DNA of 64,000 nucleotides, from assembly GCF_900106095.1 (NCBI RefSeq), contig NZ_FNUD01000002.1, positions 2,811,501 to 2,875,500 of the forward strand. The letters are read 5' to 3'. Position 1 is the first letter of the stretch. The number at the start of each line of letters is the position of its first letter. Shown piece after piece: positions 29,450 to 39,145 of the stretch. A program made the translations under genes and the position numbers. Source of the stretch: Pseudomonas deceptionensis. Lineage in GTDB: Bacteria; Pseudomonadota; Gammaproteobacteria; Pseudomonadales; Pseudomonadaceae. The notes under the pieces were generated by a model. The model made no database searches. It saw nothing but the letters and a program-made list of their open reading frames with translations, and was not told where the DNA came from.

Positions 29450-32400
29450 ACCTGTCCGGCCCTTTCATCAAGCGCCCGGTAGCGACCATGCTCCTGAGCC
29501 TGGCAATCATGTTGCTGGGCGGGGTGAGCTTTGGTTTGCTGCCGGTGTCGCCTTTGCCGCAAATGGACTTTCCGGTGATCGTGGTTTCGGCCAGTTTGCC
29601 GGGGGCCAGCCCCGAGGTCATGGCGTCCACCGTCGCCACGCCGCTGGAGCGATCTTTCGGTGCGATTGCCGGGGTCAACACCATGAGCAGCCGTTCGAGC
29701 CAGGGTTCGACACGGGTGATTTTGCAGTTCGATCAGGACCGTGACATCAACGGCGCGGCTCGGGAAGTGCAGGCAGCGATCAACGCTTCGCGCAACCTGC
29801 TGCCCAGCGGCATGAAAAGCATGCCGACCTACAAAAAGGTCAACCCGTCACAGGCACCGATCATGGTGCTGTCGCTGACCTCCGATGTCTTGTCCAAGGG
29901 CGAACTTTACGACCTGGCCTCGACCATTCTGTCCCAAAGCCTGTCCCAGGTGCCCGGGGTGGGTGAGGTGCAAATCGGCGGCAGTTCGCTGCCGGCGGTG
30001 CGTATCGAGTTGGAGCCGCAACTGCTCAACCAGTACGGCGTGTCGCTGGATGACGTGCGCAACACCATCGCCAATGCCAACGTGCGCCGCCCCAAGGGCG
30101 CGGTGTCCGACGGTGATCGCAACTGGCAGATCCAGGCCAACGACCAGCTGGAAAAAGCCAAGGATTACGAACCGCTGATCATCCGTTACCAGGATGGCGC
30201 GGCACTGCGCCTGAGCCACGTGGCCAAGGTCAAGGACAGCGTTGAAGACCGCTACAACAGTGGTTTCTTCAATAACGATGCGGCCGTGCTGCTGGTGGTC
30301 AACCGCCAGGCCGGGGCCAACATCATTGAAACCGTGAACGCAATCAAGGCCCAGTTGCCGGTCTTGCAGGCAGTGCTGCCGGCCAGCGTGCAACTGAACC
30401 TGGCGATGGACCGTTCGCCGGTGATCAAGGCCACGCTGCACGAAGCCGAGATGACCTTGCTGATTGCCGTGGCGCTGGTGATTCTGGTGGTGTTCCTGTT
30501 CCTGGGGAACTGGCGTGCTTCGTTGATCCCGACCCTGGCAGTTCCGGTGTCCCTGGTTGGCACTTTCGCCATCATGTACCTGTACGGGTTTTCGCTGAAC
30601 AACCTGTCGCTGATGGCCCTGATTCTGGCCACCGGGCTGGTGGTGGACGATGCCATCGTGGTGCTGGAGAACATCTCGCGGCATATCGATGACGGTATCG
30701 CCCCGATGAAAGCGGCGCTGCTGGGCGCCAAAGAAGTCGGCTTCACCCTGCTGTCGATGAACGTCTCGCTGGTGGCGGTGTTCCTCTCGATCCTGTTTAT
30801 GGGCGGGATCGTCGAAAGCCTGTTCCGCGAGTTTTCCATCACCCTGGCCGCCTCGATTGTGGTGTCGCTGGTGGTGTCGCTGACCCTGACCCCGATGCTC
30901 TGTGCGCGCTGGCTCAAACCCCATGTGCCGGGCACTGAAAACGCCATGCAACGCTGGAGCATGCGCCTTAACGAACGCATGGTCAGCGGTTATGCCCGCA
31001 GCCTGGACTGGGTATTGCGCCACCAGCGCCTGACGCTGTTCAGCCTGCTGGTGACCATTGGCGTCAATGTGGCGCTGTACGTGGTGGTGCCCAAAACCTT
31101 TATGCCGCAACAGGACACCGGGCAACTGATCGGTTTTGTGCGCGGTGATGACGGCCTGTCGTTCAGCGTGATGCAGCCCAAGATGGAAATCTTCCGCAAG
31201 GCCGTGCTGGCCGATCCTGCGGTCGAGAGTGTTGCCGGCTTTATCGGCGGCAACGGTGGCACCAACAACGCCTTCATGATCGTGCGCCTCAAGCCGGTAT
31301 CGGAGCGCAAGGTGTCTTCGCAAAAGGTCATTGAGCGCCTGCGCGAAAACATGCCCAAAGTGCCCGGTGGCCGCCTGATGCTGATGGCCGACCAGGACTT
31401 GCAGTTTGGCGGCGGACGCGAGCAAACCAGTTCGCAATACTCTTACATCCTGCAAAGTGGCGACCTTGGCGAACTGCGTGCCTGGTACCCGAAAGTGGTG
31501 GCCGCACTTAAAGCACTGCCCGAGCTGACAGCCATCGACGCCCGCGAAGGCCGTGGCGCGCAGCAAGTGACGCTGGTGGTTGACCGCGATCAGGCCAAGC
31601 GCCTGGGCGTGGACATGGACATGGTCACTGCGGTGCTGAACAACGCGTACAGCCAGCGGCAGATTTCCACCATCTACGACAGCCTGAACCAGTATCAAGT
31701 GGTGATGGAGGTCAACCCCAAATACGCCCAGGACCCCGAAACCCTGAACCAGGTGCAAGTCATCACGGCCGATGGCCAGCGTATTCCGTTGTCGGCCATC
31801 GCCCACTACGAGAACAGCTTGCAGAACGACCGGGTGGAGCACGAAGGCCAGTTTGCATCGGAGACCATCTCGTTTGACATGGCCCCCGGCGTAACGGTGG
31901 AGCAGGGCACCACGGCCATTGAGCACGCCATCGCCAAACTCGGCTTGCCCGAAGAGGTGATTGTGAAAATGGCCGGCACCGGAGATGCCTTTGCCGCCAC
32001 CCAAAAGAGTCAGCCCTTCATGATTCTGGGGGCGTTGGTGGCGGTGTATCTGGTGCTGGGGATTCTCTATGAGAGCTACATCCACCCGCTGACCATTCTG
32101 TCCACCTTGCCCTCGGCCGGGGTGGGTGCGTTGCTCAGCATCTACCTGACAGGGGGCGAGTTCAGCCTGATTTCGCTGCTGGGCCTGTTTCTGTTGATTG
32201 GTGTGGTGAAGAAAAACGCGATTCTGATGATCGACCTCGCGCTGCAACTGGAACGGCACGCGGGCCTTGGCCCGCAAGAGTCGATCCGCAGCGCGTGCCT
32301 GCAGCGTTTGCGGCCGATCCTGATGACCACCCTGGCGGCCATGCTCGGCGCCTTGCCGTTGATGCTCAGTACCGCCGAAGGCGCGGAAATGCGCCAGCCC

Positions 32401-32553
32401 CTGGGCCTGACCATTATCGGCGGGCTGCTCCTGAGCCAAATCCTGACCCTTTACACCACCCCGGTGGTTTACCTCTATCTCGACCGTATGCGCCGTCGCT
32501 TCAACAAATGGCGCGGCGTGCGTACTGATGCTGCTCTGGAAACTCCGCTATGA
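29446..32553 (+). CDS. muxC: RND efflux pump subunit MuxC (MdtC type)
   Basis: A 1035-residue second RND subunit, clearly related to but distinct from MuxB (start [19 protein letters not shown]4 signature [19 protein letters not shown]). In MdtBC-type pumps one subunit is thought to move protons and the other to bind drug. The C-terminal span [21 protein letters not shown] is typical of the family. Long minus-strand open frames opposite this gene are coding shadows. ATGA overlaps at both ends. Confidence 0.95.
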   Translation: MNLSGPFIKRPVATMLLSLAIMLLGGVSFGLLPVSPLPQMDFPVIVVSASLPGASPEVMASTVATPLERSFGAIAGVNTMSSRSSQGSTRVILQFDQDRDINGAAREVQAAINASRNLLPSGMKSMPTYKKVNPSQAPIMVLSLTSDVLSKGELYDLASTILSQSLSQVPGVGEVQIGGSSLPAVRIELEPQLLNQYGVSLDDVRNTIANANVRRPKGAVSDGDRNWQIQANDQLEKAKDYEPLIIRYQDGAALRLSHVAKVKDSVEDRYNSGFFNNDAAVLLVVNRQAGANIIETVNAIKAQLPVLQAVLPASVQLNLAMDRSPVIKATLHEAEMTLLIAVALVILVVFLFLGNWRASLIPTLAVPVSLVGTFAIMYLYGFSLNNLSLMALILATGLVVDDAIVVLENISRHIDDGIAPMKAALLGAKEVGFTLLSMNVSLVAVFLSILFMGGIVESLFREFSITLAASIVVSLVVSLTLTPMLCARWLKPHVPGTENAMQRWSMRLNERMVSGYARSLDWVLRHQRLTLFSLLVTIGVNVALYVVVPKTFMPQQDTGQLIGFVRGDDGLSFSVMQPKMEIFRKAVLADPAVESVAGFIGGNGGTNNAFMIVRLKPVSERKVSSQKVIERLRENMPKVPGGRLMLMADQDLQFGGGREQTSSQYSYILQSGDLGELRAWYPKVVAALKALPELTAIDAREGRGAQQVTLVVDRDQAKRLGVDMDMVTAVLNNAYSQRQISTIYDSLNQYQVVMEVNPKYAQDPETLNQVQVITADGQRIPLSAIAHYENSLQNDRVEHEGQFASETISFDMAPGVTVEQGTTAIEHAIAKLGLPEEVIVKMAGTGDAFAATQKSQPFMILGALVAVYLVLGILYESYIHPLTILSTLPSAGVGALLSIYLTGGEFSLISLLGLFLLIGVVKKNAILMIDLALQLERHAGLGPQESIRSACLQRLRPILMTTLAAMLGALPLMLSTAEGAEMRQPLGLTIIGGLLLSQILTLYTTPVVYLYLDRMRRRFNKWRGVRTDAALETPL

Positions 32554-34046
32554 CCTCTCGTTTGCTTGATCTTGCCCCGGCCCTGTCGTCCCAACGCTGG
32601 GCGCTTGCCCGCGGCTCGCGCTTGCTGGGCCTGGTGTTATCAGGCCTGTTGCTCAGCGCATGCGCGATTGGCCCGGACTACCAGCGTCCCGAGGCCGCGT
32701 CGCCCGCCCAATTTAAAGAAGCCGCAGGCTGGACCCAGGCCAACCCGAGCGATGCGCTGGAGCGTGGCGCGTGGTGGGAGCTGTATGGCGACCCGCAGCT
32801 CAACGGGCTGGTGGAGCGACTCAACAGTGCCAACCAGAGCGTGGCTCAGTCCGAGGCGCAGTTTCGCCAGGCGCAAGCCCTGGTGCGCAGTGCGCGCGGG
32901 GCGTTCCTGCCCAGTGCCGACCTGACGGTGGGTAAAACCCGCTCCAGCCAGGGCACCGGCAGCTCCAGCTCCAGTTTGAGCAGCTCCAGCAGCGGGATCC
33001 GCAACACCTTGAACGCGCAAGTCGGCGTGAGCTGGGAAGCCGATGTGTGGGGCAAGTTGCGTCGCGGTCTGGAAGCCAACGAAGCCAGTGCCGAGGCCAG
33101 CCTGGCCGATCTGGCGGCGATGCGTTTGAGCCAACAGTCGGAGCTGGTGCAGAACTACCTGCAACTGCGGGTGATAGACGAGCAAAAGCGTTTGCTGCAA
33201 GCCACGGTCGAGGCCTATCAGCGTTCGTTGAAGATGAGTGAAAACCAGTACCGGGCGGGGATTTCCGGCAAGGATGCGGTGGCCCAGGCGCAGACCCAGT
33301 TGCGTACTACCCAGGCCAGCCTGATCGACCTGATCTGGCAGCGTGCGCAGTTTGAAAACGCGATTGCGGTACTTACCGGGCAAGCACCGGCCGGGTTTGC
33401 TCTGGCTGAAACCAAAAACGTACCCGAGTTGCCGCAGATCCCTGCCAGCTTGCCGTCACAATTGCTGGAGCGCCGCCCGGACATCGCGTCTGCGGAGCGC
33501 TCGATCATCGCCGCCAACGCCAATATCGGCGTGGCCAAAGCCGCTTACTATCCGGACTTCAGCCTGAGCCTGCAGGGCGGCTACAGCAGTAGCAAGTATG
33601 AAGACTGGATCAGCGTGCCTAACCGCTTCTGGTCGGTGGGGCCGAAAATTGCCTTGCCGTTGTTCGACGGTGGCCAGCGTTCGGCGGAAGTGGACCGCAA
33701 CGAGGCCGTCTATGACCAGACCGTGGCCAAGTACCGCCAGACCGTGCTCGACGGTTTGCGCGAAGTGGAAAACTACATGGTTCAGCTCAAGGTGCTGGGC
33801 GATGAGTCGGTGGTGCAAGAGCAGGCGCTGGAGTCCGCCCGGGAGTCGCTGCGTTTGACCAATAACCAGTACAAGGCGGGTTTGATTGCCTATCTGGATG
33901 TGGTGTCGGTGCAAACCACGGCCTTGAGCACCGAGCGCAGCGTGCTCAACCTGCTGCAAAGCCGTCTGATCGCCAGCGTGCAACTGATCGCGGCGCTGGG
34001 CGGTGGTTGGGATGGCAACACCGACCTGAGTGCCCGGGAACAATAA
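32550..34046 (+). CDS. opmB: Outer-membrane efflux channel OpmB (OprM/NodT family)
   Basis: A 498-residue TolC-like outer-membrane factor. The N-terminus has a lipoprotein signal with the lipobox LLLSAC followed by AIGPDYQRP, the classic start of mature OprM-family proteins. Two OEP repeats follow (about 65-260 and 290-480). A Ser-rich stretch (SSQGTGSSSSSLSSSSSG, residues about 132-149) lies in the first periplasmic hairpin. It is the last gene of the pump operon, followed at once by the 167-base repeat array. Confidence 0.94.
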   Translation: MTSRLLDLAPALSSQRWALARGSRLLGLVLSGLLLSACAIGPDYQRPEAASPAQFKEAAGWTQANPSDALERGAWWELYGDPQLNGLVERLNSANQSVAQSEAQFRQAQALVRSARGAFLPSADLTVGKTRSSQGTGSSSSSLSSSSSGIRNTLNAQVGVSWEADVWGKLRRGLEANEASAEASLADLAAMRLSQQSELVQNYLQLRVIDEQKRLLQATVEAYQRSLKMSENQYRAGISGKDAVAQAQTQLRTTQASLIDLIWQRAQFENAIAVLTGQAPAGFALAETKNVPELPQIPASLPSQLLERRPDIASAERSIIAANANIGVAKAAYYPDFSLSLQGGYSSSKYEDWISVPNRFWSVGPKIALPLFDGGQRSAEVDRNEAVYDQTVAKYRQTVLDGLREVENYMVQLKVLGDESVVQEQALESARESLRLTNNQYKAGLIAYLDVVSVQTTALSTERSVLNLLQSRLIASVQLIAALGGGWDGNTDLSAREQ

Positions 34047-34060
34047 ATCCTGCCCCGCGG

Positions 34061-35182
34061 GTGCTCACCCACCCTGATGGTTGCAGCACCTTTGTGGGAG
34101 CGAGCCCGCTCGCGATGGCATCACTGCGATTGTTCGGATGCACCGCGGCGCCAGAATCGCGAGCAGGCTCGCTCCCACGGTGAATTGAGGAAAGATCCAG
34201 ATTCTATGAGCTGCTTGGGGGCCTGCTGTGCTCACCCACCCTGATGATTTCAGCGCCTTTGTGGGAGCGAGCCCGCTCGCGATGGCATCACCGCGATTGT
34301 TCGGATGCACCGCGGTGCCAGAATCGCGAGCAGGCTCGCTCCCACGGTGAATCGAGGAAAGAGCCAGATTCTATGAGCTGCTTGGGGGCCTGCTGTGCTC
34401 ACCCACTCTGATGATTTCAGCGCCTTTGTGGGAGCGAGCCCGCTCGCGATGGCATCACCGCGATTGCTCGGATGCACCGCGGTGCCAGAATCGCGAGCAG
34501 GCTCGCTCCCACGGTGAATTGAGGAAAGATCCAGATTCTATGAGCTGCTTGGGGGCCTGCTGTGCTCACCCACCCTGATGATTTCAGCGCCTTTGTGGGA
34601 GCGAGCCCGCTCGCGATGGCATCACTGCGATTGTTCGGATCCACCGCGGTGCCAGAATCGCGAGCAGGCTCGCTCCCACGGTGAATTGAGGAAAGAGCCA
34701 GATTCTATGAGCTGCTTGGGGGCCTGCTGTGCTTACCCATCCTGATGGTTGCAGCGTCCTTGTGGGAGCGAGCCCGCTCGCGATGGCATCACCGCGATTG
34801 TTCGGATGCACAGCTGAGCCAGAATCGCGAGCAGGCTCGCTCCCACGGTGAATTGAGGAAAGAGCCAGATTCTATGAGTTTCTTGGTGGCCTGCTGTGCT
34901 CACCCATCCTTATGGTTGCAGCGTCCTTGTGGGAGCGAGCCCGCTCGCGATGGCATCACCGCGATTGTTCGGATCCACTGCGGCGCCTGAATCGCGAGCA
35001 GGCTCGCTCCCACGGTGAATTGAGGAAAGATCCAGATTCTATGAGCTGCTTGGGGGCCTGCTGTGCTCACCCACCCTGATGATTTCAGCGCCTTTGTGGG
35101 AGCGAGCCCGCTCGCGATGGCATCACCGCGATTGTTCGGATGCACCGCGGTGCCAGAATCGCGAGCAGGCTCGCTCCCACAG
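34061..35182. repeat. Tandem array: seven copies of a 167-base REP-pair unit
   Basis: Units start at 34061, 34228, 34395, 34562, 34729, 34896 and 35063, exactly 167 bases apart; the seventh is cut at about 35182. Each begins GTGCTCACCCACCCTGATG (small variations), then holds an inverted REP pair (TGTGGGAGCGAGCCCGCTCG ... CGAGCAGGCTCGCTCCCAC) and a unique spacer GAGGAAAGAKCCAGATTCTA. Copies differ at a few sites: the GATTTCAGCGCC variant in units 2, 3, 4 and 7, the GGTTGCAGCRYC variant in 1, 5 and 6. The array fills the gap between the convergent opmB and diguanylate cyclase genes, ending 5 bases before the latter's stop. Open frames of about 75 codons inside are repeat artefacts. Confidence 0.95.
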
Positions 35183-35186
35183 GTCT

Positions 35187-36263
35187 CTACTGATAAAAAC
35201 TGAACCGGTCCTTGCCACTGTTCTTGGACCGGTACAGCGCCTTGTCGGCCTTGGCCAGGGCCTGGTTGAGGGTGTCATCCTCTTCCACACGGGTCAGCCC
35301 GATGCTGATGGTCACCGGGTGTTCGTCGGGATCTTCGCGCACCCGGCGGCACAGGGTATCCATCAGGATCTCGACGTCCGAGCGCCGCACCCCCGACATA
35401 TACACCGCAAATTCCTCGCCGCCCAACCGCGCGTATTCGTAGCCAGTCATCACCGCCTCGATGTTTGCGGCAGTGCGCTTGAGCACTTCATCGCCAATAT
35501 CATGGCCAAACTGGTCGTTTACCTTCTTGAAGTTATCGATATCGATCATCGCAAGATAGTGGTCGTGTTCCCGGGGCAGGACCTGTAACTCATGGCCTGC
35601 CTGAAGCATGAAGGAGCGTCGGTTGGGAATCTCGGTCAGGGCATCCAGATAAGCCTGGGCCACCAGCAATTTGGACATTGTGTAGTTGTGCAGTTTGACC
35701 CGGCGTAGTTTGAAAAAGCTGTAGATCGTCAGGCTGCACAAAAAGGCGAAGTAGCACAGGATCAAGAGGCCGCGCAGATCCATGATCGACGCCTGGGTCA
35801 TCAGGAAAGGGTTGAGCATCACACAGTTGATGGCCGCAACGCTGAGAAAGGCCCAGCGGCTAAGGGGTAAAACCGATGCGCTGTAAAGGATGCTGGAACT
35901 GGCAAGTGCCAGCCAGATTGGCTGTGTCTCTGCGGGCAGGCCAAAGATGATCAGACGCAAGCCGAGCGTGATGACCAGGACGAAAATCAGGTTGAGTACG
36001 TCGAAGTGCCGGTAGTTGTGAATAAAGCCAAGAATGACGGTCAGCCCCACCATGACGCTGATAAACAGCAGGGACAGGCCGGTAAAACCCTGGCCGCCCT
36101 TGGTGCTGATAATAAGGTTGAACAGCAACCAGATCGCAATGCTCGTGATGTAGGTCAGGCGGCAAAAATTGCGCAGCTTTTCAAAATCATGTTGGGCAAA
36201 TTCGGCTTGCAAGGCAGGTGGCGCGGCTTGTTTCGAAATCTCTTTTTCAATGGTCTTGAGCAT
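35187..36263 (-). CDS. Membrane-bound diguanylate cyclase (GGDEF)
   Basis: A 358-residue protein that should make cyclic di-GMP from GTP. The N-terminal 190 residues contain about six membrane spans (first at 38-52, last at 165-185). The GGDEF domain (about 200-355) has LDALTEIPNRRSF, the metal-binding MIDIDNFKKVND and the active-site GGEEF at 281-285. No RxxD inhibitory site is seen just before GGEEF (MTGY stands there), so product inhibition may be absent. No recognisable soluble sensor domain is present; the membrane part may be the sensor. GGDEF proteins control biofilm and motility. Confidence 0.9.
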   Translation of the reverse strand: MLKTIEKEISKQAAPPALQAEFAQHDFEKLRNFCRLTYITSIAIWLLFNLIISTKGGQGFTGLSLLFISVMVGLTVILGFIHNYRHFDVLNLIFVLVITLGLRLIIFGLPAETQPIWLALASSSILYSASVLPLSRWAFLSVAAINCVMLNPFLMTQASIMDLRGLLILCYFAFLCSLTIYSFFKLRRVKLHNYTMSKLLVAQAYLDALTEIPNRRSFMLQAGHELQVLPREHDHYLAMIDIDNFKKVNDQFGHDIGDEVLKRTAANIEAVMTGYEYARLGGEEFAVYMSGVRRSDVEILMDTLCRRVREDPDEHPVTISIGLTRVEEDDTLNQALAKADKALYRSKNSGKDRFSFYQ

Positions 36264-36293
36264 TGCGAGCCTGGGTCACTGTCGGATGACGGG

Positions 36294-36336
36294 ACCCGGG
36301 CGCGCAAAGACCTTTAAACGTCTTCCTGGCCCGGGT
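36294..36336. other. Hairpin in the leader of the diguanylate cyclase gene
   Basis: Perfect 8-base arms ACCCGGGC (36294-36301) and GCCCGGGT (36329-36336), with an inner AAGAC/GTCTT stem. It lies 31 bases upstream of the cyclase ATG and 70 bases after the HPP gene stop, both minus-strand. There is no T-run; it may separate the two transcripts or fold in the cyclase leader. Confidence 0.45.
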
Positions 36337-36406
36337 TACACATCAATAACCCTAGCAGGACTTGGCGGCTTATCTATGCAGATCGAGCCTGGCGCACATG
36401 TCTGTT

Positions 36407-37123
36407 TCAGCCACTGTGGGTGAACACCTCGCCGACACTGCGCCGGCGCGCGTAGTGTTCGCTGGACCGAATCAAGGCTTCAAGGTCTTCGGGGGTCACG
36501 TCTATGAACGCGTCCATCTGCTCCAGGGCTTTTTGCAAGTCTTCAGCGGTAATGCCCGGATCACCGGGGACGGGAGGGTTGGCGAATGCCGGGTCCGGTT
36601 CGGCTGCTTTTTTCGGGTAACGCACCCGGGTCAGATTGTTATAGGCCAGTGCCGCGAGCAGCATGCACACCGCGCTGAGCATCACCGGTGCCAGCAGGCC
36701 CCAGCCCAGACTGGCGCTGTCCGGATCGGCGAGCACCACCAGCAACGCCAGCGCACCGGCAGGCGGATGCAGGCAGCGCAACAGGCACATGCACACCAGG
36801 GCCAGGCCGACGGCCAGGCACGCTGTGTCGAGGGTGCGGCCGAAAAAGTGCACCACCCCCAGCGAGACCAGCGTTGCGCACAGGTAGCCGCCGACAATCG
36901 ACCAGGGTTGCGCCAGGGCCCCTGAAGACACGGCAAACAACAAAATGGCCGATGCCCCCAACGGGCCGATCAAGTGCATGGCCACGGGCAGGCCAAACAT
37001 CAGGCTGCACACCCAGACACTGAACAGTGTGCCAAGGGATACACCAATGGCGGCACGGCTCCATTCGGTAGGGCGGGTGTTCGTAGCCGCAGGCAACAGG
37101 CGGCTGATCCAGCGGGTTTGCAT
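36407..37123 (-). CDS. HPP family membrane protein, apparently lacking CBS domains
   Basis: A 238-residue protein from the ATG at 37123 (MQTRWISRLLPA). The HPP domain (about 25-165) has four or five membrane spans and the signature LRCLHPPAGALALL. In related longer Pseudomonas proteins this domain is followed by a linker and two CBS domains. Here the linker is present (DVTPEDLEALIRSS...RRRSVGEV) but the protein stops right after FTHSG, where CBS sequence would begin. HPP proteins have been linked to nitrite transport in some organisms; the role here is unknown. An ATG 21 codons upstream is possible. Confidence 0.75.
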   Translation of the reverse strand: MQTRWISRLLPAATNTRPTEWSRAAIGVSLGTLFSVWVCSLMFGLPVAMHLIGPLGASAILLFAVSSGALAQPWSIVGGYLCATLVSLGVVHFFGRTLDTACLAVGLALVCMCLLRCLHPPAGALALLVVLADPDSASLGWGLLAPVMLSAVCMLLAALAYNNLTRVRYPKKAAEPDPAFANPPVPGDPGITAEDLQKALEQMDAFIDVTPEDLEALIRSSEHYARRRSVGEVFTHSG

Positions 37124-37326
37124 GGTAAGGACAATCCGGTGTTGTAGGCGTAGCCGAAAAAAAAGGGCCTGCGGGTTTCCCGACAAGCCCTTGAAAATGT
37201 CCCTTCATTTGGGGGAGGAACAGCTGCAGTCTGCCCCGTTATGGTGCAGTCTGCAAATGCATAATAATGCTGGTTAACTGCAATATTTTTGATACTTGGT
37301 AGCGTCAGGCCCTGGATGCGGTGGCT

Positions 37327-37581
37327 TTACGGGGGCGAAACCGGTCTGGCCAGCTTGCCCAATACACGCTCATGCACCTCATTGCTCAACAGCCGCTGCT
37401 CCATAAGGCTGCGCACGCCTGGGCTGTTGGCCAGCGGTCCCTTCAACACGAGCAAGGCATCACGCAGTTTCATCAACGTGCTGAGCTCTGGCATGCAGAT
37501 CACCTTTGCACAGGCCGGAGCAGGGGCAAAAGGGCGCTGCTCCGGTGAGGGTTCACACGTGGCCAATAAGGAATAACGCAT
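37327..37581 (-). CDS. Small hypothetical protein
   Basis: An 84-residue frame with GGAG 8 bases before the ATG at 37581. The sequence has no signal peptide or membrane span; the C-terminal half (MKLRDALLVLKGPLAN...LMEQRLLSNEVHERVLGKLA) looks helical. I do not recognise a family. Codon use is acceptable for this genome, but with no neighbour coupling the call is moderate. Confidence 0.45.
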   Translation of the reverse strand: MRYSLLATCEPSPEQRPFAPAPACAKVICMPELSTLMKLRDALLVLKGPLANSPGVRSLMEQRLLSNEVHERVLGKLARPVSPP

Positions 37582-37944
37582 GACGTCGTGCTCCATAAAT
37601 GAAGGGTATGGGTAGGGTGTTCAGATCCTTGAAAACATTCAGATGGGTGCATGGCGACGCTGTCGTCAATGCCGGGCATTGCGATACAAGAAGTGACATA
37701 TCGGCCATTTACTCGGCAAGGGATCTAGGATTTGCGCCGGTGATTGTAAAGTGCCAAAACAACGAGGTGTTGTCAGGAAATGCGCAGCTAGAGATAAGAT
37801 CTACGGAGAAGTTCGTAGGAGTGTTCAGTCCCAATAGTGGGCGTGGCGGCGGGGAAAAATCATGCCGCGATAAGCGCATTAGTGCTGATGTAACGTCTTA
37901 CTTGAATTTACATCAGCGGATAAGCGTTGAAATACTTTGGGCGG
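37582..37944. other. Intergenic region with a long dyad
   Basis: About 360 bases, less G/C-rich than the surroundings. It contains a perfect 10-base inverted repeat GCTGATGTAA (37884-37893)/TTACATCAGC (37908-37917), flanked by two GATAAGCG copies (37869 and 37919). A plus-strand frame from 37599 runs into the end of the regulator gene and lacks a ribosome site, so I did not call it. The dyad may end the regulator transcript. Confidence 0.45.
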
Positions 37945-38856
37945 TTAGTCGTCAAACCCTACTTGCTCGTGAATTTCATCCACTTTGAGTTCCAGCCGAT
38001 ACGCCACGGCGATAAACAGCGCCTGGCACAGGCACAGCGTGGCGCTCAGTGAGCGAAACGCGAACGAGCTGCCCTCATTGACCAGCAACACGCTGTTGGC
38101 CCGCTTGGCCAAGGGCGACAGGTTACTGTCAGTGATGATCAGGGTTTTGGCCTGATGCAACTGCGCGATGCGCAAGCAATGCTGGGTTTCCTTGCCATAG
38201 GGGGTAAAGCTGATGGCGATTACCAGGTCATTGGCGCGCACGCTGCGCATCTGCTCGCGATAACTGCCGCCCAGCCCGGACACCAGGTGAATGCGCTTGT
38301 TGGTGTGCTGCAGGTTGTACACCAGGTAATCGGCGACGGCGAACGAGCGCCGCACCCCGACCACATAAATGTTGTCGGCGTTGACCACCAGGTCCACCGC
38401 CTTGTCGAACGCCTGATCGTCGAGCTCCAGCCCCAGTCGCTCGATGCCTGACAGCGTGGCATTGATGCACTCACGCGCCAGGTCGCCGCCACTGGCCTTT
38501 TGCGACTTGTTGGCGATCATGCTGCGAATGCGCTGTTGATAGTTCTGAACCGGCGTCGCCTTGTGGGTATAGGCCTCGCGAAACAGCGCCTGCATTTCAC
38601 TGAAACCACTGAACCCAAAACGTTGCGAGAAACGCACGATGGCCGAAGGGTGCACCTCGCACTCACGGGCGATATCACTGATCCGGTCGACCATGATCCG
38701 GTCGCTTTGCTGGCTCATGTAACTGGCAATACGTTTGAGCTGGCGCGGCAGGCTCTCGTATTCCTCGGTTATTAGCTGCAGAAGGCGTTCGGCATTGATC
38801 GGTGGGCTGACCGGTTCGCTCTCTGGCGTGTGGGCCGGCTGATCAGTGGATGGCAT
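37945..38856 (-). CDS. iolR: RpiR/MurR-family regulator of inositol genes (IolR-like)
   Basis: A 303-residue regulator with an N-terminal HTH_6 domain (about 25-105: YESLPRQLKRIASYM, then CEVHPSAIVRFSQRFGF) and a C-terminal SIS sugar-phosphate-binding domain (about 135-275: NIYVVGVRRSFAVADYLV, AISFTPYGKET). It likely senses an inositol breakdown intermediate and controls the divergent iol genes. AAGGA precedes the ATG. The 289-base divergent region holds A/T-rich sites shared with the inositol importer promoter. The name rests on context and family. Confidence 0.85.
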   Translation of the reverse strand: MPSTDQPAHTPESEPVSPPINAERLLQLITEEYESLPRQLKRIASYMSQQSDRIMVDRISDIARECEVHPSAIVRFSQRFGFSGFSEMQALFREAYTHKATPVQNYQQRIRSMIANKSQKASGGDLARECINATLSGIERLGLELDDQAFDKAVDLVVNADNIYVVGVRRSFAVADYLVYNLQHTNKRIHLVSGLGGSYREQMRSVRANDLVIAISFTPYGKETQHCLRIAQLHQAKTLIITDSNLSPLAKRANSVLLVNEGSSFAFRSLSATLCLCQALFIAVAYRLELKVDEIHEQVGFDD

Positions 38857-39007
38857 AGATGAGTCCTTATAGATGGCTCTTGTAGGGCAGGTAGCGGATT
38901 AGCGTGCGCAGTCTACAGCGTAGGCGCTTAAAAAATCCTGACCAGCCGTTCAATGACCCGATCGCTGAATCGATACAGGGTCGAAAAACAGAGCCCGCCG
39001 ACGGATA

Positions 39008-39050
39008 TGGAACAAAAATTCTACATTAAAATTTTATGGAATAAATATTG
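39008..39050. promoter_or_regulatory. Candidate IolR operators before iolC
   Basis: Two A/T-rich sites of similar build, TGGAACAAAAATTCTA (39008-39023) and TGGAATAAATATTG (39037-39050), lie about 100-140 bases before iolC. A related TGGAAATTATTTTCCA lies before the importer gene at 48703. The shared GGAA-N6-TTCC shape and the two-promoter occurrence suggest an operator of the RpiR-type regulator. Confidence 0.5.
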
Positions 39051-39145
39051 TTTATTGTGTGCGGACGTTTTAGTCTTCATTCCACAAAGAGCGCTCAGGC
39101 CTTAGGTGCGATGAGTGCAGGCTGATAAAAATAACAGGAGCCAGC

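Noticed and set aside
29848..32439. 863-codon minus-strand open frame opposite muxC
   Set aside because: It is the His/Gln/Arg-rich antisense shadow of a clear RND gene, caused by G/C bias; no domain or ribosome site.
34065..35145. Series of near-identical 75-81-codon minus-strand frames
   Set aside because: They are spaced by 167 bases and arise from the repeat units; each contains translated REP sequence and no ribosome site.
34061..35182. CRISPR array
   Set aside because: Units of 167 bases are repeated with their spacers, so there are no unique spacers and no cas genes.
37599..37988. 129-codon plus-strand frame after the small hypothetical gene
   Set aside because: No ribosome site, atypical composition, and it runs into the end of the regulator gene on the other strand.
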